Assembly (NCBI GenBank): GCA_022769125.1
Contig: JALEKN010000064.1
Span: 1 to 37,001 of the forward strand
DNA length: 37,001 nt
Direction: 5' to 3'
Source of the DNA: Agathobacter sp.
GTDB lineage: Bacteria; Bacillota; Clostridia; Lachnospirales; Lachnospiraceae
Shown: in pieces, positions 25,293 to 33,003 of the stretch
How the letters are laid out: each line of letters starts with the position of its first letter
Numbering within the stretch: position 1 is the first letter of the stretch
The notes under the pieces: model-generated
The model's database searches: none
What the model was told of the DNA's origin: nothing
The model's input: the letters and a program-made list of their open reading frames with translations, nothing else
Position numbers and translations under genes: made by a program

Positions 25293-26027
25293 TCAGCCTA
25301 GAATAAATTTCGCAATCTCAATCATGAGGCATTCCAGAAAATACCATCTGCTGTATCCGTTATTGCGGTAAATACGGTAGCGGGTCTTTCCCCGCCTGAT
25401 ATTCGCGGAGAGCCTGCGCTCATGGCTCATCCCCTCCATAGAGAAATTCGCCAATACCTCGTTTAAAATAGCTATCTTATAGTCTGATTTCATCACACGA
25501 AGCAACAGATCAAAGTCATCGTGCATGCTCTCAACCTTATACGGATACTTCACATATACTTCCTTGCGTGCAAACTGTGTCGGATGATTCCATCCCCTTG
25601 ATGTTGCAATCCTTGTCTTTTTGGAATGCTTGATAAACGTACTTCCATCCGGTCTTACCATCCGAAGATCTGCATACATAAAGTCGCATCCCTCTTTTTC
25701 AAAGAAAGCAACGACCTTTTCAACGGCATCCGGCTCATACCAATCATCGGAGTTGATGTTTCCGATAATCTCTCCATTTGCCAGAGCAATTCCCTTGTTG
25801 ATTGCATCGTACATTCCGCGATCTTTCTCAGATATAATGCGATAGCGAATGCCCTTTTGTTGCATTCGTTCCGCATAGCTTTCCGCGATCATAAGGGTAT
25901 CATCCTGTGATTTTCCGTCCACGATGATATATTCAATCTCTGTGTATGTCTGTGCCAACACCGATTCTATGGTCCGCGCCAGCGTTGCAGCGCTGTTGTA
26001 TGTTACTGTTGTAATTGAAACCAGCAT
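25293..26027 (-). CDS. GT2 family glycosyltransferase, WcaA-like
   Basis: 244 residues from the ATG at 26027, which has GAAGGA 7 bases upstream and lies one base after the upstream stop. A frame starting 23 codons earlier is inside the preceding gene and is rejected. Motifs: LVSITTVTYNSAATLARTIE, YIIVDGKSQDDT, SEKDRGMYDAINKGI and NINSDDWYEPDA, the last carrying the metal-binding acidic pair. This is the usual pattern of WcaA-like enzymes. A basic C-terminal region (RRGKTRYRIYR) and a hydrophobic end may touch the membrane. It adds a sugar to the lipid-linked unit; donor unknown. Confidence 0.87.
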   Translation of the reverse strand: MLVSITTVTYNSAATLARTIESVLAQTYTEIEYIIVDGKSQDDTLMIAESYAERMQQKGIRYRIISEKDRGMYDAINKGIALANGEIIGNINSDDWYEPDAVEKVVAFFEKEGCDFMYADLRMVRPDGSTFIKHSKKTRIATSRGWNHPTQFARKEVYVKYPYKVESMHDDFDLLLRVMKSDYKIAILNEVLANFSMEGMSHERRLSANIRRGKTRYRIYRNNGYSRWYFLECLMIEIAKFILG

Positions 26028-26028
26028 C

Positions 26029-26901
26029 TTATCTTCCTTCTGTCCTCTGAATAGATTCCTCAAGCCCAGCAACCCGGTATGGCCGTCCGATCTCACTCAT
26101 CTCCATATCATAATAGCTGCTGCCGAATGCCTTCCGGCAAAGATTTCCAATCTTTCCCGGTACATGTTTTCCGACTGCCACAAAAGGTGTCAATACACTT
26201 GTAATATGCATCCGTTTTCCCTGCGTCTTTGCAATCATCCCAACAAGTGTACTTGTATTTACAAGTTCGCCATTCTGCGGAAAGAAGATACCACTCATCT
26301 CATCTTCGATCACAATGCGTAAAAACTCGCACAGATTCTCAATATAAAGCATGGACCTTTGATTGTTTACCTTTGGAAATACCGGAAGTTTTCTGGCAAG
26401 CTTCGCAAGAGTCGGATAGTTCCCCTTGCTTCCCTTTCCATAGATCATCGGCGGCCGTAGTACCGTAACCTTAAAATTCCCGTCTTCTAGCTCCCGTACC
26501 CCTTTATCCGCCTGCCATTTACTGTCTCCGTAAAAGTTTGCCGGTGCAGGCTGAGTATCCGCGGTTATATGTTCTTTCCCACCATAGACGATCATGGAGC
26601 TCATAAAGATAAATTGTCCCACGCCATCTTCCTTTGCTTTCTTTGCGGTTGCAACAGCAAGCTCTGTATTCACCCGGTAATACAGTTGTTCCGTCTCCTT
26701 CGAGACATTTGACACATCCGCATGCGCGATTCCCGCCACATGAAAGACCACATCATATCCGGAAAAATCCTTATCCGGCCAATGTTCATCCATCATATCA
26801 AGGGTATCAATTTGTAATGTTCCCGGAAAGCTGTGATTCATATAGGCCTCAAATGAGGTCCCGATATAACTACGTGCCCCCGTGATCAGCACTCTCTTCA
26901 T
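26029..26901 (-). CDS. NAD-dependent SDR, WbpV/WreQ-like UDP-4-keto-6-deoxy-HexNAc reductase or epimerase
   Basis: 290 residues of the extended SDR family. The dinucleotide motif is slightly unusual (GARSYIG, 8-14, rather than GATGFIG). The catalytic residues are S101/S102 and Y124/K128 (FYGDSKWQ). QRSMLYIENLCE is a conserved substrate-side block. WbpV and WreQ, which reduce UDP-4-keto-6-deoxy-GlcNAc to UDP-QuiNAc, look like this and occur with a WbpM/PglF dehydratase and an initiating transferase, all present here. A 4-epimerase role is the main alternative. Strong site ATAAGGAG before the ATG; it starts 5 bases after the sugar transferase gene. Confidence 0.78.
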   Translation of the reverse strand: MKRVLITGARSYIGTSFEAYMNHSFPGTLQIDTLDMMDEHWPDKDFSGYDVVFHVAGIAHADVSNVSKETEQLYYRVNTELAVATAKKAKEDGVGQFIFMSSMIVYGGKEHITADTQPAPANFYGDSKWQADKGVRELEDGNFKVTVLRPPMIYGKGSKGNYPTLAKLARKLPVFPKVNNQRSMLYIENLCEFLRIVIEDEMSGIFFPQNGELVNTSTLVGMIAKTQGKRMHITSVLTPFVAVGKHVPGKIGNLCRKAFGSSYYDMEMSEIGRPYRVAGLEESIQRTEGR

Positions 26902-26906
26902 AAAGA

Positions 26907-27521
26907 CTACTCCTTATCCTGCTTGTTCAATGTGCCTGTTCCGCCTTCCACTACGCCGTCATGCTTTATCACGCTTGTAATTGTTCCAAAAAAACACTTC
27001 ACGTCAAATGCAAATGACATTTTCTGCACATACTCACCATCAAGTCTGGCCTTAACCGGAATTTCAAGTTCATCGCGCCCATTGATCTGAGCCCATCCGG
27101 TAAGTCCCGGCATAACATCATTTGCACCGTATTTGTCACGTTCCTCAATCAAATCGTACTGATTCCACAATGCCGGTCTTGGTCCGATAATGCTCATATC
27201 CCCTCTTAAGATATTGATCATCTGCGGAAGTTCATCAAGTGAAGTTTTACGCAGGAATTTTCCCACTTTTGTGATATATTGTTCCGGATTGTTAAGCAGA
27301 TGCGTTGGCATATCCTTCGGCGTATCTATACGCATTGTGCGGAATTTAAGTATATTGAAATGCTTCTTGTGAATACCGACTCTCTTTTGTCTGAACAGGA
27401 TCGGTCCCGGAGAATCCACGCGGATTGCTATGATCAAAATCAAAAACAATGGTGATAGGATAATGATTCCCAGAAAGGATAAAATAATGTCAATAAAACG
27501 TTTGATAAATAAGCGATACAT
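26907..27521 (-). CDS. PglC/WcaJ-type initiating undecaprenyl-phosphate phosphosugar transferase
   Basis: 204 residues from the ATG at 27521, preceded by GGGAAGG. This is the size of the small monotopic PglC form, without the four-helix domain of WbaP/WcaJ. The N-terminal re-entrant helix (FIKRFIDIILSFLGIIILSP) has the Ser-Pro break. Conserved blocks are ILFRQKRVG, FNILKFRTM, the catalytic pair in TSLDELPQ (D96, E97), SIIGPRPAL and MPGLTGWAQINGRD. It transfers a sugar-1-phosphate from UDP-sugar to undecaprenyl phosphate, the first step of the glycan. A longer frame (from 27671) would run back through a promoter and terminator and is rejected. First gene of the 27-kb operon. With the reductase downstream and the dehydratase in the other operon, UDP-QuiNAc or UDP-FucNAc is a likely donor. 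Confidence 0.93.
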   Translation of the reverse strand: MYRLFIKRFIDIILSFLGIIILSPLFLILIIAIRVDSPGPILFRQKRVGIHKKHFNILKFRTMRIDTPKDMPTHLLNNPEQYITKVGKFLRKTSLDELPQMINILRGDMSIIGPRPALWNQYDLIEERDKYGANDVMPGLTGWAQINGRDELEIPVKARLDGEYVQKMSFAFDVKCFFGTITSVIKHDGVVEGGTGTLNKQDKE

Positions 27522-27544
27522 ACAGCACCTTCCCATAAAGTTAA

Positions 27545-27580
27545 TCACTTTATAATACCACAGTTCCCTACATGTGTCAA
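27545..27580 (-). promoter_or_regulatory. Sigma-A promoter of the 27-kb operon
   Basis: On the minus strand TTGACA (27580-27575) and TATTAT (27557-27552) are separated by exactly 17 bases, and TGG before the -10 gives an extended -10. Predicted start of transcription is near 27545, leaving a leader of about 24 bases before the ATG at 27521. The -35 directly follows the T-run of the preceding terminator. Confidence 0.85.
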
Positions 27581-27610
27581 AAAAGCCGGAGCTATAAATA
27601 ACGCTCCGGC
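27579..27610 (-). terminator. Rho-independent terminator of the upstream operon
   Basis: On the minus strand GCCGGAGC (27610-27603), a 10-base loop and GCTCCGGC (27592-27585) form a perfect 8-bp GC-rich stem followed by six T (27584-27579). The stop codon TAG (27594-27592) of the fucosyltransferase-like gene lies in the loop/stem, and the T-run overlaps the next promoter's -35. Confidence 0.92.
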
Positions 27611-28578
27611 AGACAGTAATCATCCGTATGATATCTTCCGAGATTCCATAAGTATTCGTACTCAAAGCCACTCGAAATCAAATGTGCAATTGTCGTAATT
27701 CCGCATCTTCCACCGATAAGTGCATCGCATTCTCCTAGCAGATAAATAACTGCCAGGTATTTCATGCCCTCCTCCTTCGGGCTTGTCTCCTTTGCAAAAT
27801 CTTTCTGAAGTGCAAGCGGTGTTTTTCCGTCCTCATAACGTTGCTGCTCCACATAGAGCAGTTTATCGCCAAATTTCTTCTGAAACATTTTTAGAACATT
27901 GGCATCTTCCGTTGCCAGAAACAACTTGCCATATCCCTGCTGCTCCATGACCTCCCCGGCCTTCTTTAAAACATCCTCCGGAAGCGGCTGTACCGGATGA
28001 TTGAGCGGTCGTCCCTGAATATAGTCTGTTCCGCGCACGATACAACCTAAGACCTTTTCCGCTGAATCACCAAAGATAAGTTTCCTCTGCTGATCAATAA
28101 ATGTCTCTGCCTCATCCGACAGCCGGATATATTTTCTGTATATATCGCGCCAATATGCTACACAGCACTCGTTTGTATAGAACTCCATGGAATCTGTCGG
28201 GCAGATTGGAAGCTGATTCTCCTCTGTCACGATCACATTATCCGCCCCGGCGATATCTTCAAGTCCTACATCTGATGGCTGGCAGAAGTAATATTCCCAC
28301 GCATTGACTTTTCCTACCTCCTGCTGTGTCAGATATGGATTCTTCCGGTTCTGATAATCCATCACTAGTCGATAGCCCTTTTCAGAAGCATATTTTGCAT
28401 GGCTTAAGACGCAGCGGATCGTTGTTGCGAGTCCACACTCCTCAATATTCGGACGCATTACATAATAAATGTTCTGTCCCTTATATTTCTCCAAAACCAT
28501 CCGGTTATGCCTTGCCACCCGCTGACGCTTGAAACGGCGCACAACCCCCTTTGGATAATCGGACAACTTTCTATGCAT
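27592..28578 (-). CDS. Fucosyltransferase-like protein (NodZ/FUT8-type RGTDY motif)
   Basis: 328 residues from the ATG at 28578, which has GGAGGG 8 bases upstream and overlaps the preceding gene by 8 bases. Recognisable parts lie in the C-terminal half: GCIVRGTDYIQGRP, like the HxRRTD donor-binding motif of NodZ/FUT8-type fucosyltransferases, GYGKLFLATEDANVLKMF, and IGGRCGITTIAHLISSGFEY. The N-terminal half contains NIEECGLATTIRCVLSHAKYA, a pattern often seen at the start of such proteins. It would transfer fucose or a related 6-deoxysugar from GDP-sugar. No GDP-fucose genes are seen in the window. Last gene of the first minus-strand operon. The superfamily is fairly likely, the donor uncertain. 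Confidence 0.6.
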   Translation of the reverse strand: MHRKLSDYPKGVVRRFKRQRVARHNRMVLEKYKGQNIYYVMRPNIEECGLATTIRCVLSHAKYASEKGYRLVMDYQNRKNPYLTQQEVGKVNAWEYYFCQPSDVGLEDIAGADNVIVTEENQLPICPTDSMEFYTNECCVAYWRDIYRKYIRLSDEAETFIDQQRKLIFGDSAEKVLGCIVRGTDYIQGRPLNHPVQPLPEDVLKKAGEVMEQQGYGKLFLATEDANVLKMFQKKFGDKLLYVEQQRYEDGKTPLALQKDFAKETSPKEEGMKYLAVIYLLGECDALIGGRCGITTIAHLISSGFEYEYLWNLGRYHTDDYCLPERYL

Positions 28579-29500
28579 TATCAGTCCCTCCAAATTTCTT
28601 CTTCATAAAGCCCGGAAGTTCCCGGTTACTACAGTGAATAAACGGAACTAAAGCCGCCATTTTTAAGAACTTTCCAAATCCCAGATAAGATATGAGCCTG
28701 CCAAGCTGATGCTGGCGTAGGATTGGATAGAAGTAGCGGTAGAACCAGACATACTGCATCCCATCATAGTTATGAACCGGATGTTCCTTCTTAATCATTT
28801 CTACTGCACCGTATTGATCTACAAACATGTCAAAGTAACTGTGGGTGGAGTTGTAATTGGAAGCTCCTTCCTTCTTGACATATCGATAAGTGGTCAGATA
28901 TTCATGCAGCACCTTATGTGGTCCCCGCTCCAGCAGGATCGTCCATAGCGGCGTCTCATCATTATTTCTTCCACATTTATACAAAAACTCCAGGTTCTTT
29001 GCTTCCTCTTTGAAATAGTTCCGGAAGGTTCCCTTGTCACTTCCATTGCAATTGTTCATTAAAAGCAGATCTGACAGATGGTAGTCCACCACCGGATTCT
29101 CAATGTTCATCAGGAACTTTCCATCCTTATCTACCTGTACCATCCAGTTCGATACGCTGGAATACTCCGGATTATGTTCCAGAAAATCCACATGCTTCTG
29201 GATCATCTTTGGACTGTTTACCCAATCATCCCCGGCACACAGATAAATGTATCTTCCCTCTGCCTGCACAAACATATCGTAAATGCTTCTTGTCAGGCCT
29301 ACATTTTCTTTTCTGGCGATCAGCTTCACCTGGTCCGGATACCGCTCTGCCACTAGCTCCGCGGTATGATCTGTTGACGCGTCATCGTTGACAATAATCT
29401 CATACGTGTAGTCTGTCTCCTGTGCCAAAATACTGTCAATCGCCTGACAGATATATTCCCTGTGGTTATATGCCACCATGCATATACTGATATCTACCAT
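28571..29500 (-). CDS. GT2 family glycosyltransferase
   Basis: 309 residues from the ATG at 29500, with GGAGAG upstream; a GTG five codons earlier has no site. Motifs: DISICMVAYNHREYICQAID, YEIIVNDDASTDHT, and YIYLCAGDDWVNSP with the metal-binding DD. The C-terminal part is helical, with a stretch of weak hydrophobicity near the end (FLKMAALVPFIHC) but no clear membrane helix. It sits one base after the HAD gene's stop. It probably adds a sugar to the lipid-linked unit in the cytoplasm; donor and linkage cannot be read. Confidence 0.85.
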   Translation of the reverse strand: MVDISICMVAYNHREYICQAIDSILAQETDYTYEIIVNDDASTDHTAELVAERYPDQVKLIARKENVGLTRSIYDMFVQAEGRYIYLCAGDDWVNSPKMIQKHVDFLEHNPEYSSVSNWMVQVDKDGKFLMNIENPVVDYHLSDLLLMNNCNGSDKGTFRNYFKEEAKNLEFLYKCGRNNDETPLWTILLERGPHKVLHEYLTTYRYVKKEGASNYNSTHSYFDMFVDQYGAVEMIKKEHPVHNYDGMQYVWFYRYFYPILRQHQLGRLISYLGFGKFLKMAALVPFIHCSNRELPGFMKKKFGGTDNA

Positions 29501-29501
29501 G

Positions 29502-30146
29502 TTATCTCTCCACACCGATCCAGTCTGCTACGTCTTCAATGCTGTCGGCGTAACAGTCAGCTTTCAAATATTTTTTGTCCCGCAGACCATTTACCATTGC
29601 AACAAAATCAGCTCCTACGCCCTCTGCAAGGCGCTCATCATCTTCGGTATCCCCGATTACGAGCACATGCTTGTCTTCGATTCCCGGTATTGCATTTCGT
29701 ACAACATCTAACTTTTTTTGCCCCTGCAATGATTTTCCGGTAAGCACCTCGTCAAAAAGAGTTCTTATTCCAAGCCACTGCAATTGTGTCTCCACATTGT
29801 CCGGATGATTGCGCATCGTTACAAGCACAATCTTACCTGCAATGGCGTGAAGCTCTCCAAGAAGTTCCGAGGCACCTGGACGTAAGAATTCTTTCTGAAG
29901 ATATCCGGTTTGTTCGATCCTTGCGATAAATTCATCCAGGTACTGCTCATAAGTACCCTTGAATGCGGTTTCCTCCAGCAAAATCGTCCGCTTGATCTTG
30001 TTTCGCTTAAGTTCCCAATAGCGTTCTTCGGACACAGGAGTGCCCCCATACTTTGTAACAATATCCAGATAGCATGCATAGTGACGTTTTGTATCGTCAA
30101 GCAGTGTACCGTCCAGATCCCAAAGCACATAGTCATACTTTGTCAT
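29502..30146 (-). CDS. HAD-family phosphatase
   Basis: 214 residues. The nucleophile motif is LWDLDGTLLDD (D10, D12), motif II is IVLVTMRN, a Lys lies in the QKKLD region and motif IV is VIGDTEDDERLAEG. A helical cap domain (about 18-85) makes it a C1-type HAD like phosphoglycolate phosphatase and Gph. In this setting it may dephosphorylate a sugar phosphate on the way to a nucleotide sugar, or simply clear a by-product. No partner such as a heptose kinase or guanylyltransferase is seen. It lies 20 bases after the dehydratase gene, with only a weak ribosome site. Confidence 0.82.
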   Translation of the reverse strand: MTKYDYVLWDLDGTLLDDTKRHYACYLDIVTKYGGTPVSEERYWELKRNKIKRTILLEETAFKGTYEQYLDEFIARIEQTGYLQKEFLRPGASELLGELHAIAGKIVLVTMRNHPDNVETQLQWLGIRTLFDEVLTGKSLQGQKKLDVVRNAIPGIEDKHVLVIGDTEDDERLAEGVGADFVAMVNGLRDKKYLKADCYADSIEDVADWIGVER

Positions 30147-30166
30147 TCTTATTAACCCGTGTTTCT

Positions 30167-32044
30167 CTATTTTTCGAAATGATAAGTCGGCACAAACTCC
30201 GTAACGAGTTTCTTCATATCCGGATCATCCGCATATGCCGCCTCCTTCAGCTTTACAAGACTTTCAAAGAACTTATCCTCATCGAATTCGATCGGCTTCC
30301 CGATAAAGATGAGATCATTCTGTGTCTTTTGAAGTCCCTCTTCCTCCCTCAGGCATTCCTCATACATCTTCTCACCTGGACGAAGCCCTGTATAAACGAT
30401 AGGAATGTCAACATCCGGTTCATATCCGGATAATTTAATCAGGTTGCGTGCCATATCATCTATCTTGACCGGCTCGCCCATATCAAGTACAAAGATTTCT
30501 CCACCCTTTGCATAAGCTCCCGCCTGAAGTACCAAAGATACTGCCTCCGGAATCGTCATAAAGAAACGGATAATATTTTTGTCTGTTACCGTTACAGGTC
30601 CTCCCTCCGCGATCTGTTTCTTAAAGATTGGGACAACACTTCCATTACTTCCGAGAACATTTCCAAAACGGACGGCAACATAATTGGTGTCCGGATACTG
30701 CTTGTTCATCGCCTGTATAACCATCTCGCAGATACGTTTGGATGCTCCCATGATATTGGTTGGATTAACTGCCTTGTCCGTTGAGATCAGTACCATACGC
30801 TCCGCGTTGTTTTCACCGGCTGCCCGCGCAACATTCAGCGTACCGAATACATTGTTCTTGATTGCCTCATTCGGGCTGTCCTCCATCAGCGGAACATGCT
30901 TATGGGCAGCTGCGTGGAACACAATAGCCGGTTTATAGGTCTCAAAAATACTATTCACACGATGCGTATTTCTCACAGAACCAATGAGCACTTCCAGATT
31001 CAGGTTCGGATAATCATGGTTTAGTTCTCTCTCAAGATCATACGTTGTGTTCTCATAGATATCTAAGATGATCAACTGCTTTGGCTTATGAGAAGCAATC
31101 TGACGGCACAGCTCACTTCCGATAGATCCACCGCCACCGGTGACTAGCACTACTTTTCCTGAAATATACTGCATAACCTCATCCAGATTCGTGCGGACCG
31201 GTTCTCTTCCGAGAAGATCTTCAATCTCCACCTCCCGTAGGTTGGACACAGAAACCTCGTCATTTACCAGCTGTGTCATACTTGGGAGAATTCGGAGTTT
31301 GCATCCCGTATTCTTGCAGATATCCAGTATTGCTTTCTTTTTTGCCGGTGCAAGGCTTGGAATTGCGATAAAAATTTCCTGCACATCATAATGCTCGGCT
31401 GCCCATGCAATCTTGCTGTCATTGCCAACGATCGGAATCCCAAGTATTTTGTTCCCGATCTTCCGTGGGTCGGAATCAATGACACATACGACCTTGTTGC
31501 GTACTCTCCAGCTATTGTTATTGATATCCTTGATCAGCGAAAAAGCGGTATCGCCTGCCCCGATGATCATTGTACGATTCATAAATCCGCTATGGTTCGC
31601 CACGATCGAGTTCTTCATGGTGCGAAGTGCACGGTACAGGAATCTGGAGAAAACTACAAAAAGCATCAGGTAGAATAAATACAAAATATAGTAGGATCTT
31701 GGCATATTCCACTGAAACAGGATCAACCCGAGTGTCTGCATACATGCGGAAATTACGCATGCAGCAATGACATTGAACATTTCCCGCACACTCGCATACT
31801 CCCACAAACTGCTGTACAGCTTAAGAAGTGCAAATACGATCAATGTTGTAATTACATTAATTAGTGTATAGCGCATTGCACGTTCTGCAAAAAAAGGCTC
31901 TATCTTGTCAAATGAAAATTCAAAGCGCGTCCACAGTGCCAGAAATTCCGACATTAGGATTGCACAGATATCATACATGATAAGCAGCATGACACGCATC
32001 GTCTTTGGCATATTATGATATAGGTTTCTCAGTTTCTTATACAT
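30167..32044 (-). CDS. PglF/WbpM/CapD-type membrane UDP-GlcNAc 4,6-dehydratase
   Basis: 625 residues. Four helices (about 17-140) anchor it, followed by a first Rossmann-like domain (MIIGAGDTAFSLIKDI, about 159-174) and the catalytic SDR domain: TGGGGSIGS (302-310), FHAAAHKHVPLMEDS, ISTDKAVNPTNIMGASKRICE. In the active site Met432 stands where most SDRs have Tyr, with K436, as in the dehydratases WbpM and PglF. Hence the product should be UDP-4-keto-6-deoxy-GlcNAc. This is the expected substrate of the WbpV-like SDR in the other operon. AAGGAG is 8 bases before the ATG, which overlaps the upstream gene by 8 bases. Confidence 0.92.
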   Translation of the reverse strand: MYKKLRNLYHNMPKTMRVMLLIMYDICAILMSEFLALWTRFEFSFDKIEPFFAERAMRYTLINVITTLIVFALLKLYSSLWEYASVREMFNVIAACVISACMQTLGLILFQWNMPRSYYILYLFYLMLFVVFSRFLYRALRTMKNSIVANHSGFMNRTMIIGAGDTAFSLIKDINNNSWRVRNKVVCVIDSDPRKIGNKILGIPIVGNDSKIAWAAEHYDVQEIFIAIPSLAPAKKKAILDICKNTGCKLRILPSMTQLVNDEVSVSNLREVEIEDLLGREPVRTNLDEVMQYISGKVVLVTGGGGSIGSELCRQIASHKPKQLIILDIYENTTYDLERELNHDYPNLNLEVLIGSVRNTHRVNSIFETYKPAIVFHAAAHKHVPLMEDSPNEAIKNNVFGTLNVARAAGENNAERMVLISTDKAVNPTNIMGASKRICEMVIQAMNKQYPDTNYVAVRFGNVLGSNGSVVPIFKKQIAEGGPVTVTDKNIIRFFMTIPEAVSLVLQAGAYAKGGEIFVLDMGEPVKIDDMARNLIKLSGYEPDVDIPIVYTGLRPGEKMYEECLREEEGLQKTQNDLIFIGKPIEFDEDKFFESLVKLKEAAYADDPDMKKLVTEFVPTYHFEK

Positions 32045-32981
32045 CCTTTTGCTCCTTCATAAATTCCTTTGTCACACGATATAATTCCATCTCAAAATCC
32101 TGCCGGTTCTTCTGATACATTGTCTGTAATATAAGCCCCGCAAAGAGTGACTGGATAGACGCCATCACAACAAATCCGCAGACAATCAGAGTCGGGAACT
32201 TCGGTACAAGCCCCGTCTGGATGAATCCGACCATGATTGGCACAAAAAAGATGAATGCCAATATCAGAAGTAACACCGAAACAATTCCAAAAAACGCCAT
32301 CGGCCGATACGTCCGGTATAACCGGATCATGGTACGGACAACCTTAAGTCCATCTGATACCGTATTCAGCTTTGATTCACTTCCCTCCGGCCGGTCTCTG
32401 TATTCAATCACTTCATTTACCACATACATATTCTTGTCAATGGCATGAATGCTCATCTCTGTCTCGATTTCAAATCCCTTGGACAATACCGGAAACGTCT
32501 TTACAAATCGGTAACTGAACGCCCGATATCCGGTCATGATGTCTTTGATATCGTTCTTAAAAAACAAATTGATGCAGCCACGGACCATGGAGTTGCCGAA
32601 ATTGTGGAACGGCCGCTTATTCTCCTCAAAATAAGTGGATGACAGACGATCTCCGACCACCATATCTGCATGCCGCTCAAACACCGCACGCACCATCCCC
32701 GGAGCCGACTGTGCCGGATAAGTATCGTCCCCATCTACCATCAGGTAGCACTCCGCATCGATCTCCATAAACATTCTGCGAATCACATTGCCCTTCCCCT
32801 GTTGGTATTCATAGCGGACAACTGCCCCCGCCTTTTTTGCGATTTCATCCGTTCCATCGGTAGAATTGTTATCGTATACATAGATCGTGGCCTCCGGAAG
32901 CGCCTGCTTAAAGTCGGTGACCACCTTTTCAATCGTCTTGCTCTCATTGTAGCAAGGGATAAGTACTGCTATCTTGTCCAT
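32037..32981 (-). CDS. DPM1-like GT2, probable polyprenyl-phosphate sugar synthase
   Basis: 314 residues. The GT-A domain contains VLIPCYNESKTIEKVVTDF, YDNNSTDGTDEIAKK, GKGNVIRRMF and MVDGDDTYPA (D83, D85, D86), then IMTGYRAFSYRFVK, a pattern of the DPM1 group. Two C-terminal helices follow (about 229-250 and 262-286). It should load a sugar (mannose, glucose or another) on undecaprenyl phosphate. The gene just upstream (22 bases) is a GT-C protein with a PIG-M-like look, a natural user of such a donor. GGGAAGGG precedes the ATG. Confidence 0.85.
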   Translation of the reverse strand: MDKIAVLIPCYNESKTIEKVVTDFKQALPEATIYVYDNNSTDGTDEIAKKAGAVVRYEYQQGKGNVIRRMFMEIDAECYLMVDGDDTYPAQSAPGMVRAVFERHADMVVGDRLSSTYFEENKRPFHNFGNSMVRGCINLFFKNDIKDIMTGYRAFSYRFVKTFPVLSKGFEIETEMSIHAIDKNMYVVNEVIEYRDRPEGSESKLNTVSDGLKVVRTMIRLYRTYRPMAFFGIVSVLLLILAFIFFVPIMVGFIQTGLVPKFPTLIVCGFVVMASIQSLFAGLILQTMYQKNRQDFEMELYRVTKEFMKEQKDV

Positions 32982-33003
32982 TCTTTACCCTTCCCTTGTA
33001 GTA

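Noticed and set aside
27522-27545. Possible leader element such as JUMPstart/ops or a riboswitch before the operon
   Set aside because: The predicted leader is only about 24 bases, and no ops-like sequence or hairpin is seen.
27522-27671. Upstream extension of the PglC-like gene by 50 codons
   Set aside because: It would translate through the terminator and promoter and into the previous gene. The ATG at 27521 has a good ribosome site and gives the normal PglC length.
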